Positions 27,527 through 36,460 of a stretch of 64,000 nt of DNA are shown here, in pieces. Source of the stretch: JAPLJM01 sp963708515 (GTDB taxonomy: Bacteria > Desulfobacterota > Syntrophia > Syntrophales > Fen-1087); the NCBI GenBank assembly GCA_963708515.1, contig CAVPSX010000018.1, positions 124,001-188,000 on the forward strand, given 5' to 3'. The position numbers and the translations under genes are program-made. Each line of letters begins with the position of its first letter. Positions within the stretch are counted from its first letter, which is position 1. The notes below the pieces were generated by a model. That model worked only from the letters and a program-made list of their open reading frames with translations. It ran no database searches and had not been told where the DNA came from.

Positions 27527-28075
27527 TTACTTTGATATTTTGACGCTGTCGTAGGCCCGCTTCAGGGCGTTTTTGTTTTTGGCGGCGATGCGGCCGAACC
27601 GCTCCTCGATTGGGGCGTTTAAGGATTCGAACTTCAGCACGCCCGTCGCCTTGAGGATCGCGCCGAGCATGGTGGTGTTGGCGATGGGGATCCCCAGCTC
27701 TTCGCGCGCGATATGTGTCGCGTCCACCGTCGCGAGCTTTCCGGTATACTTGAGCGTGGCGCGGATCTCCTTTTCCGTCTTCGCCGTGTTGACGATCAGC
27801 AATCCGCCGGGTTTGAGGCCGTCCGTCACATTGACCAGTGTCATGAGGCTCGGATCGAGGACCACCACGACATCCGGCTGATAGATCCCGGACCGGATTT
27901 TGATGGGTTTTTCGGAAACCCGGTTATACGCCATGACGGGCGCGCCGCGGCGTTCAGGGCCGAATGCCGGAAAGCCCTGGGCATATTTCCCCTCCTCGAT
28001 CGCCGCCAGGGCCAGCAGCTCCACGGAGGTCACCGCCCCCTGGCCCCCTCTTCCATGCCACCTCACTTCTATCAT
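27527..28075 (-). CDS. porC: Pyruvate:ferredoxin oxidoreductase gamma subunit
   Basis: A 182-residue gamma subunit that starts with EVRWHGRGGQGAVTSVELLA and continues with GFPAFGPERRGAPVMAYNR, both family hallmarks. First gene of the operon porC-porD-porA-porB-flavoprotein-Fe-S protein, about 60 nt downstream of a strong promoter. Confidence 0.93.
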   Translation of the reverse strand: MIEVRWHGRGGQGAVTSVELLALAAIEEGKYAQGFPAFGPERRGAPVMAYNRVSEKPIKIRSGIYQPDVVVVLDPSLMTLVNVTDGLKPGGLLIVNTAKTEKEIRATLKYTGKLATVDATHIAREELGIPIANTTMLGAILKATGVLKFESLNAPIEERFGRIAAKNKNALKRAYDSVKISK

Positions 28076-28141
28076 TGGACTATTCTCCCCGTCTGTTGGA
28101 TTGCGCTATCGATAATGAAAAAGGCTCTGCAAAGAGCGACT

Positions 28142-28170
28142 CTCATATTAGAAATCAAATCATCTGTCAA
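28142..28170 (-). promoter_or_regulatory. por operon promoter
   Basis: Minus strand TTGACA (28165-28170), 17 bp spacer, TATGAG (28142-28147), about 65 bp before the porC ATG. A short hairpin GCTCT/AGAGC (28124-28137) followed by a T-rich run lies right at the expected start of the transcript and might affect early elongation. Confidence 0.7.
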
Positions 28171-28213
28171 CAGCAAATTTTACCGTCTGCGTAAAAGAGT
28201 TCATTTCGAAAAT

Positions 28214-28297
28214 GTCGTCATTCCGGCGAAAGCCGGAATCCAGTATAAATGTAAATGCCGGAAAGAATTAGATTCCGGATCAAGTCCGGAACGACAC
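28214..28297. repeat. Small palindromic intergenic element (REP/MITE-like)
   Basis: An ~84 bp element with imperfect terminal inverted repeats GTCATTCCGG and CCGGAACGAC (9 of 10 match). It contains a hairpin ATTCCGGC-GAAA-GCCGGAAT and a second one around TCCGGA. The left hairpin sequence is a widely seen intergenic repeat type. Single copy in this window. It separates the por operon from the fumarase genes. Confidence 0.6.
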
Positions 28298-28368
28298 AGC
28301 GGGGGGTTCGGACTTTTCACGATCTCGTCAGTCCTGACGTCTTCGTAAATACGTGCATTATCTGATTT

Positions 28369-28920
28369 TCAAAGGTCTCCCTGAGAGGTCATCCGGTATA
28401 GATCGCTGCCGTGCGTGTCGTTGATGACCACCAGCGGCAGCTTCTCAACCTCGAGCCGCAGGATAGCCTCCGGCCCCAGATCGTCATACGCCGCCACCGT
28501 CGCCCGTTTGATGCACCGGGCCGTCAGGGCCGCGACACCGCCGATGGCGCCGAAATAAACGGCCTGGTGTTTGATGATCGCGTCGATGACCTCCGGCGAC
28601 CGGCTCCCCTTGCCGATCATGCCGCGCAGTCCGGCTTCAATCAGGCGCGGCGTGAAGACGTCCATGCGGCCGCTCGTCGTCGGCCCGATGGACCCGATGA
28701 CCTGTCCGGGCCTGGCCGGCGTCGGGGCGGCGTAGAACATGACCTCATCGCGAAGGTTGATCGGAAGAGTTTCGCCCCGGCCGATCGCCTCGAAGAGTCG
28801 GCGGTGCGCCGCGTCTCGCCCGGTATAGACGAAACCGCTCAACAGGACGCAGTCGCCGGCATTCAGTCCCGCGCGGACTTCAATGTTCAGGGGGGTCCGG
28901 ATTTCAAAAGGTTTCAGCAT
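28369..28920 (-). CDS. Class I fumarate hydratase, beta (C-terminal) subunit
   Basis: About 183 residues from ATG 28920. It matches the C-terminal swivelling domain of class I, iron-sulfur fumarases: GDCVLLSGFVYTGRDAAHRRL, IGPTTSGRMDVFTP and GMIGKGSRSPEVIDAI. With the alpha subunit it interconverts fumarate and malate. The related tartrate dehydratase cannot be fully excluded. An upstream in-frame ATG at 28977 overlaps the alpha-subunit gene. Confidence 0.9.
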   Translation of the reverse strand: MLKPFEIRTPLNIEVRAGLNAGDCVLLSGFVYTGRDAAHRRLFEAIGRGETLPINLRDEVMFYAAPTPARPGQVIGSIGPTTSGRMDVFTPRLIEAGLRGMIGKGSRSPEVIDAIIKHQAVYFGAIGGVAALTARCIKRATVAAYDDLGPEAILRLEVEKLPLVVINDTHGSDLYRMTSQGDL

Positions 28921-28940
28921 GGCATGAAACGCTCCGTGGA

Positions 28941-29792
28941 TCAGATAACGGCTTCCTGATGCCGGATCACATGGCACTGGATGTTCACGGCAACCGGCAG
29001 GCTGGCGATGTGGCAGGGCGTCATTTCGCAGTGGACGGCCAGCGACGTGGTCGTGCCGCCGTAGCCCTGGGGACCGATCCCCAGCCGGTTGATCTCCTGC
29101 AACAGCTCTTCCTCGATCTTTGCCAGACGTTTATCCTGCCGGTTGGGTTCCCCCAGCGGCCGCAGCAGGGCCTTTTTCGCCAGGATGGCCGCCGTTTCCA
29201 GGTTGCCGCCGACGCCCACCCCAATAACGGTCGGCGGGCAGGGGTTTGGTCCCGCTTTGGCCACCTGGTCGAGAACGTATCGTTTGATCCCGTCCATTCC
29301 CGCCGCAGGCGTCAGCATGGTAACGCCGCTCATGTTTTCACTTCCGCCGCCCTTGGGCACCGCCCTGATCCGGATCCGGCGGCCGGGAACGATCTCGGTA
29401 TGGATGATTGCCGGGGTATTGTCGCCGGTGTTGTACCGGTCCAGCGGGTCGCAGACCGATTTGCGCAGGAAGCCGTCCCGATAGGCCTGGCGGACGCCCT
29501 CCTGGACGGCCTCGGAAAAATCGCCGTCCGTCACATGCACCGCCTGGCCCAGCTCGACAAATACGATGGCCAGGCCCGTATCCTGGCAGAGCGGCATTTG
29601 GTCTTCGCGGGCGATCCGGGCGTTTTCAAGGATCTGGTCAAGGACCTGGACGGACCGTTCGGATGTTTCCGTTTTCACCGCCTGCGCCAGCAGCGAAAGG
29701 GCGTCCTGCCCGAGTTCAATATTGGCCTTGATAAAAAGATCCCTGACGGTTTCGGTAATGATCATAGCGGAAATGTCGCGGCAGGAAGGCAT
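28941..29792 (-). CDS. Class I fumarate hydratase, alpha (N-terminal) subunit
   Basis: About 283 residues. It has the 4Fe-4S ligating cysteines of the family (MPLCQDTGLAIVFVELGQ; SVCDPLDRYNTGDNTPA; NPCPPTVIGVGVGGN) and GYGGTTTSLAVH. The start at 29792 has GGGGA upstream; ATG 29765 (MIITETVRDL) is an alternative. It lies 20 bp before the beta subunit, forming a two-gene fumarase. Oxygen-labile Fe-S fumarases are usual in anaerobes. Confidence 0.9.
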   Translation of the reverse strand: MPSCRDISAMIITETVRDLFIKANIELGQDALSLLAQAVKTETSERSVQVLDQILENARIAREDQMPLCQDTGLAIVFVELGQAVHVTDGDFSEAVQEGVRQAYRDGFLRKSVCDPLDRYNTGDNTPAIIHTEIVPGRRIRIRAVPKGGGSENMSGVTMLTPAAGMDGIKRYVLDQVAKAGPNPCPPTVIGVGVGGNLETAAILAKKALLRPLGEPNRQDKRLAKIEEELLQEINRLGIGPQGYGGTTTSLAVHCEMTPCHIASLPVAVNIQCHVIRHQEAVI

Positions 29793-29796
29793 CGAG

Positions 29797-30396
29797 TCAC
29801 ATTCCCCGGCGAAATTCAATGGATTTGGCCAACGTCATACGGTCGGTATATTTCAGGTCGCCGCCGACGGGGACGCCGAGCGCAATCCGGCTGACCCGCA
29901 CCTCCATGCCCCGGACGAGTTTCATGATCAACAGGGCCGTGGATTCTCCCTGCACATTGGGGTTGGTCGCCAGAATGATTTCCTGGACGCCCTTTCCCCT
30001 GATCCGTTCGGCAAGTTCGTTGAGCCGCAGATGCTCCGGTCCGATACCGTCCAGGGGGGCCAGGACACCATGCAGGACGTGATAGGTTCCGCGAAAGCTG
30101 CCGCTGTCCTCGATCGCGATCAGCGAGTCCGGCTCTTCCACCACACAGATCACGTGCCTGTCGCGGGTTTCGTCCAGACAGATCTCGCATCGCTCTGCTT
30201 CCGCCAGATTAAAACAGACGCGGCACAGGCGGATCTTCCGCTTTACATCCAGGATGCTTTCAGCCAGCCGGACGGCGTCTTCCTCGGAAAGGCGCAGGAT
30301 GTGATTGGCCATCCGCGTGGCCGTTTTTTCACCGATCCCTGGAAGCCGTCCCAGTTCCCGAATCAGCCGTTTGATCGGCAGTGCATATCCAGTCAT
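29797..30396 (-). CDS. recR: Recombination mediator protein RecR
   Basis: A 199-residue protein with the RecR order: helix-hairpin-helix (LPGIGEKTATRMANHIL), a four-cysteine zinc finger (CRVCFNLAEAERCEIC) and a Toprim domain (VVEEPDSLIAIEDSG ... NPNVQGESTALLIMKLV). It acts with RecFO in loading RecA at gaps. It follows ybaB by 16 bp, the usual dnaX-ybaB-recR arrangement. Confidence 0.96.
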   Translation of the reverse strand: MTGYALPIKRLIRELGRLPGIGEKTATRMANHILRLSEEDAVRLAESILDVKRKIRLCRVCFNLAEAERCEICLDETRDRHVICVVEEPDSLIAIEDSGSFRGTYHVLHGVLAPLDGIGPEHLRLNELAERIRGKGVQEIILATNPNVQGESTALLIMKLVRGMEVRVSRIALGVPVGGDLKYTDRMTLAKSIEFRRGM

Positions 30397-30412
30397 TGAT
30401 CAGGCCTCCGGT

Positions 30413-30724
30413 TCAGGTCAGGCCGGGAATGTTGATGCCCCCGGTGAGCTTCGCCATCTCCGCTGCGGCCATTTCCTGGGCCTTGCGCATCCCCTCGTTG
30501 ACCGCAGCGAGGATAAGATCCTGAAGCATATCCACATCCCCCGGGTTAACGACCTCCCTTTCGATCTTCAAGGATACAAGTTCATGCCTGCCGTTCACGA
30601 GGACGGATACCATCCCCCCCCCGGCGCTGGCCTCAACCGTTCTCAGGGCCAGTTCATCCTGGAGGCTGGCCATACGTTCCTGAAGTTTCTTTGCCTGTTT
30701 CATGATATTGCCGATGTTCTGCAC
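30413..30724 (-). CDS. YbaB/EbfC family nucleoid-associated protein
   Basis: A 103-residue protein with the family pattern: N-terminal helix (NIGNIMKQAKKLQERMAS), beta hairpin with GGGMVSVLVNGRHELVSLKI and C-terminal helix (LQDLILAAVNEGMRKAQEM). It binds DNA as a dimer. Located between dnaX and recR as in most bacteria. Confidence 0.94.
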   Translation of the reverse strand: MQNIGNIMKQAKKLQERMASLQDELALRTVEASAGGGMVSVLVNGRHELVSLKIEREVVNPGDVDMLQDLILAAVNEGMRKAQEMAAAEMAKLTGGINIPGLT

Positions 30725-30750
30725 GGATATACATCCTCCTCATTATTATT

Positions 30751-30914
30751 TGAGACACTTTGAAAAATGGCTTCGCTGCGGCTCAAAATCTTTTTCGCTT
30801 GAAATATGACACGCCTTAAATACGATCGAAATCACTAAAATAGTCCGCTTTCTGGAAAGTCGAAAAATCTTTGATTCACCGCTCGCGGACCATTTTTCAA
30901 CAGTCATGCAAAGC
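30751..30914. repeat. Dispersed ~160 bp palindromic repeat, copy 1
   Basis: Between ybaB and dnaX. The left arm has CTTTGAAAAATGGCTTCGC, then CTCAAAATCTTTTTCGC; the right arm has CGAAAAATCTTTGATTC and CCATTTTTCA ... ATGCAAAG. The arms are imperfect inverted repeats around an AT-rich centre. No coding capacity. Same family as the elements at 41964, 47833, 54513, 55912 and 58827. Confidence 0.85.
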
Positions 30915-30953
30915 CCGCTATTTATTCACGATTTCGTCAAAAGTCCCGTTCGG

Positions 30954-32672
30954 TCAGCCCGGATTCTCACGGGGAATCACCTCGCGGACTTCCGCCCCTT
31001 CAAACATATCGAGGACCTTCTGCAGGAGAGGCTGGTTCAGTGCCTGCCGTTTGATGTCCTGCAGCCTGCCGTTACGGCCGCCGTTTATCCGGTCCAGGAC
31101 ATCGTTATCAGGGTCCGGCGTCAGGGTTTCAATGGTAACCCGGACGTCCTCATGAAAAAAATCTCTCGTTATCTCGGCAATCCGGTCTTTCTGAGACTTG
31201 TCATTCATGTCATCCAGAAAGATATAGTCCTTTTGAAAACCGATCCGCAGGTTCCCCTTTTCGTAGCCGATCATTTTCCCCGGCTCAATTTTAGACCACA
31301 ACGGGTGGCTTTTCTTTTTCACAAAGTCCTTGAAATCCTGCCAGAGAAGCCCCGGGTCCTGCCCTTCGCGGATTTCGTGGGCAACGCCACACTGAATGGC
31401 AGAATTCGCTCCCGGCGCTGCGTATCCCCCTTTCCCTTCGGCAGCGGCGAGAGCCTTCAACGGATGAGCGGTGGAAGGGGAAGAATCACCAGACGGCACG
31501 GAGGGGGTCAGCGTCGGCCTCTCAGGAGAAAGCTGCCGTTCGAGGTCTTCCATCCGGGACAGAACCTCTTCCACGGACACCAGGGGCTCCAGGTAACACA
31601 TTCTGACCAGAACCGCCTCCAGATTCAATCTTGGATTCTGGCTCCGCCTGACGTTTTCCTCCTCCGCCATCAACAGATCCAGAAGCCCCTGCAGTGTCTC
31701 CCGTGAAACAGGCCCGGCCTGCGTTCTCAGTCTGTCCAGGTCTTCATCGGCCACCTCCAGGACCTCCCGATCCTGCCCCAAAATTTTCGTCAGCAGCAAA
31801 TTCCGGAAATGCCCCAGAAGCATCTGATAAAAATGCTTCACATCCAGTCCGGCATAGTAACCGTCTTCAATGGTCTTCAAGCATTGGCCCGCATTCCGCG
31901 CGAATATGGCCTCGGACAACAAGTATAGAAACCGCCGATCCGTCAGGCCAAGCAATTCTTCAATATCCTCATCCCGGATATCGGACCCGACAAAGGCGAT
32001 CGCCTGGTCGAAGATACTCTGGGCGTCCCTCATACTGCCGTCACCCGCCGCGGCAATCCAGATCAGGCCCTGCTCCGTGATCTGAATCTTCTCCGCTTGG
32101 GCAATCTTTTTCAGATTTTCTGAGATGGCACGAATGGAAATCCGCCGAAAATCATACCGCTGACAGCGCGACAGGATGGTCGCAGGTATTTTCTGTGTTT
32201 CCGTGGTGGCAAAGATAAAAACGACATGCGGCGGCGGCTCCTCGATGGTCTTCAAAAGTGCATTGAAGGCCGGTTTCGACAGCATATGGACTTCATCGAT
32301 GATGTAGATCTTATAGCGGGATGACAAAGGCAGAAATTTCAGTTTTTCCTGCAATTCCCGGATCTCATCGATGCCCGCGTTCGAAGCCCCATCGATTTCA
32401 CGCACGTCCATGGCGATCCCATCGGTGATTTCGCGGCAGTTGGTGCATCGGTTGCACGGCGTCTGCGTCGGGCCCGTTTCACAGTTCAGCGCCTTGGCCA
32501 GAATCCGGGCCACGGAGGTCTTGCCTATCCCGCGCGGACCGCTGAAAATGAAAGCATGGGCAATGCGTTGATATTGGATGGCGTTCCGGAGGGTCTTGAC
32601 CGCCTGCTCCTGACCGATCACCTCTTCGAATGTCTGGGGTCTCCACCTGCGGGCTAAAACAAGATAATCCAT
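30954..32672 (-). CDS. dnaX: DNA polymerase III subunits gamma/tau DnaX
   Basis: A 572-residue AAA+ clamp-loader ATPase. The Walker A motif is GPRGIGKT (residues 45-52), zinc ligands are Cys64, Cys73, Cys76 and Cys79, and the Walker B region is IYIIDEVHML; the sensor 1 region is FATTETQKIPATILSRCQRYDF. The C-terminal ~150 residues are tau-like. It loads the beta clamp. The SRP RNA gene lies just upstream. Confidence 0.96.
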   Translation of the reverse strand: MDYLVLARRWRPQTFEEVIGQEQAVKTLRNAIQYQRIAHAFIFSGPRGIGKTSVARILAKALNCETGPTQTPCNRCTNCREITDGIAMDVREIDGASNAGIDEIRELQEKLKFLPLSSRYKIYIIDEVHMLSKPAFNALLKTIEEPPPHVVFIFATTETQKIPATILSRCQRYDFRRISIRAISENLKKIAQAEKIQITEQGLIWIAAAGDGSMRDAQSIFDQAIAFVGSDIRDEDIEELLGLTDRRFLYLLSEAIFARNAGQCLKTIEDGYYAGLDVKHFYQMLLGHFRNLLLTKILGQDREVLEVADEDLDRLRTQAGPVSRETLQGLLDLLMAEEENVRRSQNPRLNLEAVLVRMCYLEPLVSVEEVLSRMEDLERQLSPERPTLTPSVPSGDSSPSTAHPLKALAAAEGKGGYAAPGANSAIQCGVAHEIREGQDPGLLWQDFKDFVKKKSHPLWSKIEPGKMIGYEKGNLRIGFQKDYIFLDDMNDKSQKDRIAEITRDFFHEDVRVTIETLTPDPDNDVLDRINGGRNGRLQDIKRQALNQPLLQKVLDMFEGAEVREVIPRENPG

Positions 32673-32723
32673 AGGCTCTCTGGAAAAATCGGTATAACAT
32701 CTTTAACAACCGGGGAAAACATG

Positions 32724-32823
32724 ATAGCCGGGTTGACCCGCAGCACACGTCGGACATTGCTACCGCTGCTTCCTTCCGGACCTGACGGGGTTCACACGCC
32801 TCCGTTGCACAGGGCCCGGCTAT
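32724..32823 (-). ncRNA. ffs: Signal recognition particle RNA, small bacterial (4.5S) type
   Basis: A ~100 nt hairpin RNA on the minus strand. The ends ATAGCCGGG and CCCGGCTAT pair, and the apical region contains the conserved GGTCCGGAAGGAAGCAGC SRP54-binding loop. With Ffh it targets nascent membrane proteins. It lies just upstream of dnaX, a frequent arrangement. Confidence 0.93.
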
Positions 32824-32937
32824 CAATTTCTGCTCATTGGACGTCATCGGGAGCGGGTTCAAAGACCGGTGACATGTGAACCCGTCTCCAATGACTCGAT
32901 ACCCGATAAAAGAGACACCGTCGCCATCGTCATAGAA

Positions 32938-33031
<94 letters not shown>

Positions 33032-33149
33032 ATGATCATGTTCTGCACGAGAGCCTTGAATATTGTGGAGGTATCTTCCAAAGCTCGTTGCCGGCCCAGC
33101 CCTGCCTGGTCGGTCGCCAGGCACAGAGAGAACCCCTTTCTGATATCAG

Positions 33150-33243
33150 TGGCGGAGAGAGGGGGATTCGAACCCCCGTGAGAGCTTTTGGCCCCCAAAT
33201 CGATTTCGAGTCGATCCCGTTACGACCACTTCGGTACCTCTCC
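33150..33243 (-). tRNA. tRNA-Ser (CGA)
   Basis: 94 nt with encoded CCA. Acceptor GGAGAGG, anticodon loop CTCGAAA (CGA, reads UCG), long variable arm, and the same T-arm as the neighbouring tRNA-Ser. The two serine tRNAs are 118 bp apart. Confidence 0.95.
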
Positions 33244-33251
33244 GCATGATC

Positions 33252-33749
33252 TCAACCCGAAATGGGCGGCGATGTTATCCTCTTTTCCCTGAAAAATCCA
33301 CTCAAAATTTCCGCACACATTTCTTCGAGTATTCCGCCGGTTACTTCAACCCGATGATTGAGTCTTTCGTCTTGCAGCAGTCTGTAAAGCGAGACGACGC
33401 CCCCGCTTTTGGGATCCCTCGCGCCATACACCAGCCGGTTGACGCGGGCCTGGATCATGGCGCCGGCGCACATGATACAGGGCTCCAGGGTGACATAAAG
33501 GGTGGTGTCCGTGAGACGGTAGTTTTCCAGCCGCTCAGCCGCCTGACGGATGGCCAGCATTTCCGCGTGGGCGGAAGGGTCATGACCGGCAATGGGGCGG
33601 TTATGGGTGGCGGATAGAACTTCTCCGCCGCGGATCACAACGGCGCCCACCGGAACCTCGCCCTCTTCCCGCGCAAGCCGGGCCTGAATCAGAGCCAGGC
33701 GCATGAATCGTTCGTCTGTGTCCCGACTTATCTGTTCAGAACGCTGCAT
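33252..33749 (-). CDS. tadA: tRNA adenosine(34) deaminase TadA
   Basis: About 165 residues from ATG 33749 (ribosome site AGGA). Zinc-dependent deaminase fold with SAHAEM (His and catalytic Glu) and EPCIMCAGAM (Cys ligands), plus GARDPKSGG typical of TadA. It makes inosine at the wobble position of tRNA-Arg(ACG). In-frame codons further upstream (to 33824) look non-conserved. Confidence 0.92.
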   Translation of the reverse strand: MQRSEQISRDTDERFMRLALIQARLAREEGEVPVGAVVIRGGEVLSATHNRPIAGHDPSAHAEMLAIRQAAERLENYRLTDTTLYVTLEPCIMCAGAMIQARVNRLVYGARDPKSGGVVSLYRLLQDERLNHRVEVTGGILEEMCAEILSGFFREKRITSPPISG

Positions 33750-33845
33750 AAGCGTGTCCTGTCTGCAACGACAAGCGCAAGAGGAGTGCACCTCCCTGGT
33801 CGGATAAGATGATTTCTTTGACACGACCGCAGGGCCGCGAAACAG

Positions 33846-35453
33846 TCATATCTGAGAAATCAGCTCCGTCAGATTGCGGTTAAGCTCCAGCAGCCGGTCC
33901 CTGATCTCTGTCTGCTCCAGCCAGGCGCGGTCCTTGAGCTTTTCCCGACGGTTGCGGATCTGCGTCAGGCGGTCGTCCATTTCACCAAGCAGATAGCCCC
34001 AATCGATGTGCGGCGCCGCCTTTTCCGGATAGACCACCCGCTCCGGAACCTCACCCGGCTTGAGCGTGCTTTCTTCAAGATAATCGGGGATGAGAACCTC
34101 GAACCCGAATTTCTCCCGCACCAGTCCCGCCAGAACCTGCTGGGCGGAATACTCGCCATGCACGAGAAAGACCTGCATCGCCGGGTTTTCAAAATGGCTC
34201 AGCCAGTCCAGGATCTGCGTCTGCCCGGCATGCGCGGAGAAGCCGTTGATCGTGTATACTTTGGCTTTTACATTTACGTCCTCATTGAAAATCCTGACTT
34301 TTTCGGCGCCGTCGACAATTTTACGGCCTGTCGTTCCCTGGGCCTGAAACCCGACAAACACAATACTGGCCCCTTCGCGCCAGAGATTGTGTTTCAAATG
34401 ATGCTTGATCCGTCCCGCGTTGGCCATGCCGCTCGCGGAAATCACGATGGCCGGCCCGGACAGCGTGTTGATGGACATGGATTCATTCGTCGTCGGGGTA
34501 AAACGAATTTGAGCAAGACGCAGGGGATCTTCCCCTTTTCTTATCAACTGCTTCGTCTCTTCATCGAGATAGGCCGTGTGGCGGCGAAAAATTTCCGTAA
34601 CCTGGATGGCCATGGGACTGTCCAGATACACGGGCATGTCGGGAGGAAGCCTTCCATCCTTTGACAGCAGATACAGGCAGTACATCATTTCCTGTGTCCG
34701 CTCTACGGCAAAAGCGGGGATAATGACCTTCTCCCCGTTGTTGTAGCTGTAAGCGATGGCCTCCGCCAGTTCATTGAGGCTTTCGTCTTCATCCTTGTGA
34801 TTTCGGTTGCCGTAAGTCGATTCCATGAAGAGAAAATCCGCAGATTCGACCACGCTGGGGTCTTCCATGAGCAACTGAGCCGGACGACCGATATCTCCGG
34901 AAAACACGAGCTTCATGGGACGGCCGTTGTCTTCCATCCGGATCTCAATCAAAGATGCCCCTAAAATATGGCCCGCGTCCCTGAAGTTGACGTTCACGCC
35001 CGGCAGGGGCTCGAAGATCTGATCGTATGAAACGGTCTGGATCAGCGGAAACGTGGCTTCTGCATCCTTCTGTGTGTAAAGAGGCCTGACGTCTTTTCCC
35101 CCGTGACGGAGTCGCTTTTTGCTTTTCCATTGCGCTTCCATCTCCTGGATGTGGGCACTGTCCAGCAGCATGATTTCAAGCAGGTCCCGGGTCGGTTTCG
35201 TGGTATAGATCTTCCCGCGAAATCCTTTCTGCACCATGCGCGGCAACAGTCCCGAGTGGTCGATGTGAGCGTGGGTGATCAAAATAAACTGAATCCTTGC
35301 GGGTTCATAAATACCGACATCCCAATTGCGCTTTTCAATTTCCGAGTTGCCCTGATGCATGCCGCAATCCACGGCAAAGCGGTGACCGCCGGTTTCCAGA
35401 ATAAAGCATGATCCCGTGACGGTGCGCGCCGCGCCCATAAACTTGATTTTCAT
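33846..35453 (-). CDS. MBL-fold / beta-CASP hydrolase (predicted RNA-processing exonuclease)
   Basis: A 535-residue protein. The metallo-beta-lactamase motifs THAHIDHSG, DAGHILGA and SGDIGR are followed by the beta-CASP and RMMBL regions (ISASGMANAGRIKHHL; FVGFQAQGTTGRKI; INGFSAHAGQTQILDWL; FLVHGEYSAQQ). This order is that of CPSF73/YsH1-like bacterial RNA nucleases. Gene context gives no further clue. The C-terminal ~60 residues are helical and charged. Confidence 0.85.
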   Translation of the reverse strand: MKIKFMGAARTVTGSCFILETGGHRFAVDCGMHQGNSEIEKRNWDVGIYEPARIQFILITHAHIDHSGLLPRMVQKGFRGKIYTTKPTRDLLEIMLLDSAHIQEMEAQWKSKKRLRHGGKDVRPLYTQKDAEATFPLIQTVSYDQIFEPLPGVNVNFRDAGHILGASLIEIRMEDNGRPMKLVFSGDIGRPAQLLMEDPSVVESADFLFMESTYGNRNHKDEDESLNELAEAIAYSYNNGEKVIIPAFAVERTQEMMYCLYLLSKDGRLPPDMPVYLDSPMAIQVTEIFRRHTAYLDEETKQLIRKGEDPLRLAQIRFTPTTNESMSINTLSGPAIVISASGMANAGRIKHHLKHNLWREGASIVFVGFQAQGTTGRKIVDGAEKVRIFNEDVNVKAKVYTINGFSAHAGQTQILDWLSHFENPAMQVFLVHGEYSAQQVLAGLVREKFGFEVLIPDYLEESTLKPGEVPERVVYPEKAAPHIDWGYLLGEMDDRLTQIRNRREKLKDRAWLEQTEIRDRLLELNRNLTELISQI

Positions 35454-35710
35454 CGGTCTTAATTCCTCTCCCGCAATGTTTTCAGAAACGCCGTCAATAA
35501 GACACAGAAGGGCTTTTGTGTCAATGGGTTTATGGCAGGAAGCAAGGATAGGCGCGCAATGTTCACGATGCCGCCCGGAAGCGGCTCCGGTCGAAAAAGG
35601 TGCTTGTCAGATATGTGGAAGATTGCTAGGAAAGGCAAAGGTTTTGAAAGGATCGAACATGGGCGAAGGCATCTCCGATTATACGAAATTCTGCGTGGAT
35701 CTGCGGCTGA
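35454..35710. other. Intergenic region, possible small zinc-ribbon ORF
   Basis: The 257 bp gap contains a plus-strand open frame (upstream-bounded, ending 35724) with paired cysteines, CSRC and CQICGR, and the text MGEGISDYTKFCVDL. There is no clear ribosome site and it ends convergently inside the next gene, so coding is doubtful. Nothing else recognised. Confidence 0.2.
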
Positions 35711-36460
35711 TCATTTATCTTTGAACAATTGGTCGTCAAGGCCGGTGTTGACCTGCCACTCGCTGTAGGAGATGGTGATGTCCCCCTCTCCCGTTATCGC
35801 CTCGATCTTCGCCGAACCGGCGGAAAAGGGGCTGTCTTTTACAATCAGATTATCCGGGCTATTCACGCCTTCAGGAAAGGTAAGATGGGCGTAAACTTTG
35901 TCGGGCAGCAGCCATTTGTCGGCGCCTCGTTCTGCCTGCCGGTATGTCAGCCGGATGAGCGCTTTCGTACCCCTGACAGCATGGCTTTCCACCTGCACGA
36001 TGCGCTTGGGGCTCCCGCCGACCCAGACATTGTAAAAACGGATGCGCTTTTCCTCTTCGCCGGGCTCCACTCTATACAGCGCCGCCGGAACGCCCTCTAA
36101 ATTATCCATCTGCCTGAAGGTGATCCGGTTTTTGTCCGGATCGAACTGGAAGGGATTGAAAATGGCGTTGCCGCGGGGGATCGGTGCAAAATTCTTCGTT
36201 TGGATGTGAAACTTATCCGGTTTCTTGAAGTAGAGGATGGCGGTAAAATCCGGTATCCTGATATTCGGCATGACCACTTTGGCCTGTATTTTCACGGTAT
36301 AGTCGCGCATGGTCTGATAGGGTCTGATCAACTCGGTGAAGACCTGCCGGGGATTGCCGGGCACAATGTTCGGCCTGTCCTGGGCCGCCGCCCGTACCGG
36401 TAAAAGCAGCAGCAGGGCCGCTAAAAGAAACGATGATCTGGCGTTCGGGGTACGTATCAT
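35711..36460 (-). CDS. Secreted LolA-like (outer-membrane lipoprotein-sorting type) protein
   Basis: A 249-residue exported protein. A signal peptide of about 26 residues (FLLAALLLLLPVRAAAQ) precedes a beta-rich domain with IRIPDFTAILYFKKPDKFHIQTKNF, resembling LolA/LppX-type lipid-binding folds. Downstream of and adjacent to an ABC-2 exporter pair, so it may carry the exported lipid or act as its periplasmic partner; that role is inference. Confidence 0.65.
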   Translation of the reverse strand: MIRTPNARSSFLLAALLLLLPVRAAAQDRPNIVPGNPRQVFTELIRPYQTMRDYTVKIQAKVVMPNIRIPDFTAILYFKKPDKFHIQTKNFAPIPRGNAIFNPFQFDPDKNRITFRQMDNLEGVPAALYRVEPGEEEKRIRFYNVWVGGSPKRIVQVESHAVRGTKALIRLTYRQAERGADKWLLPDKVYAHLTFPEGVNSPDNLIVKDSPFSAGSAKIEAITGEGDITISYSEWQVNTGLDDQLFKDK

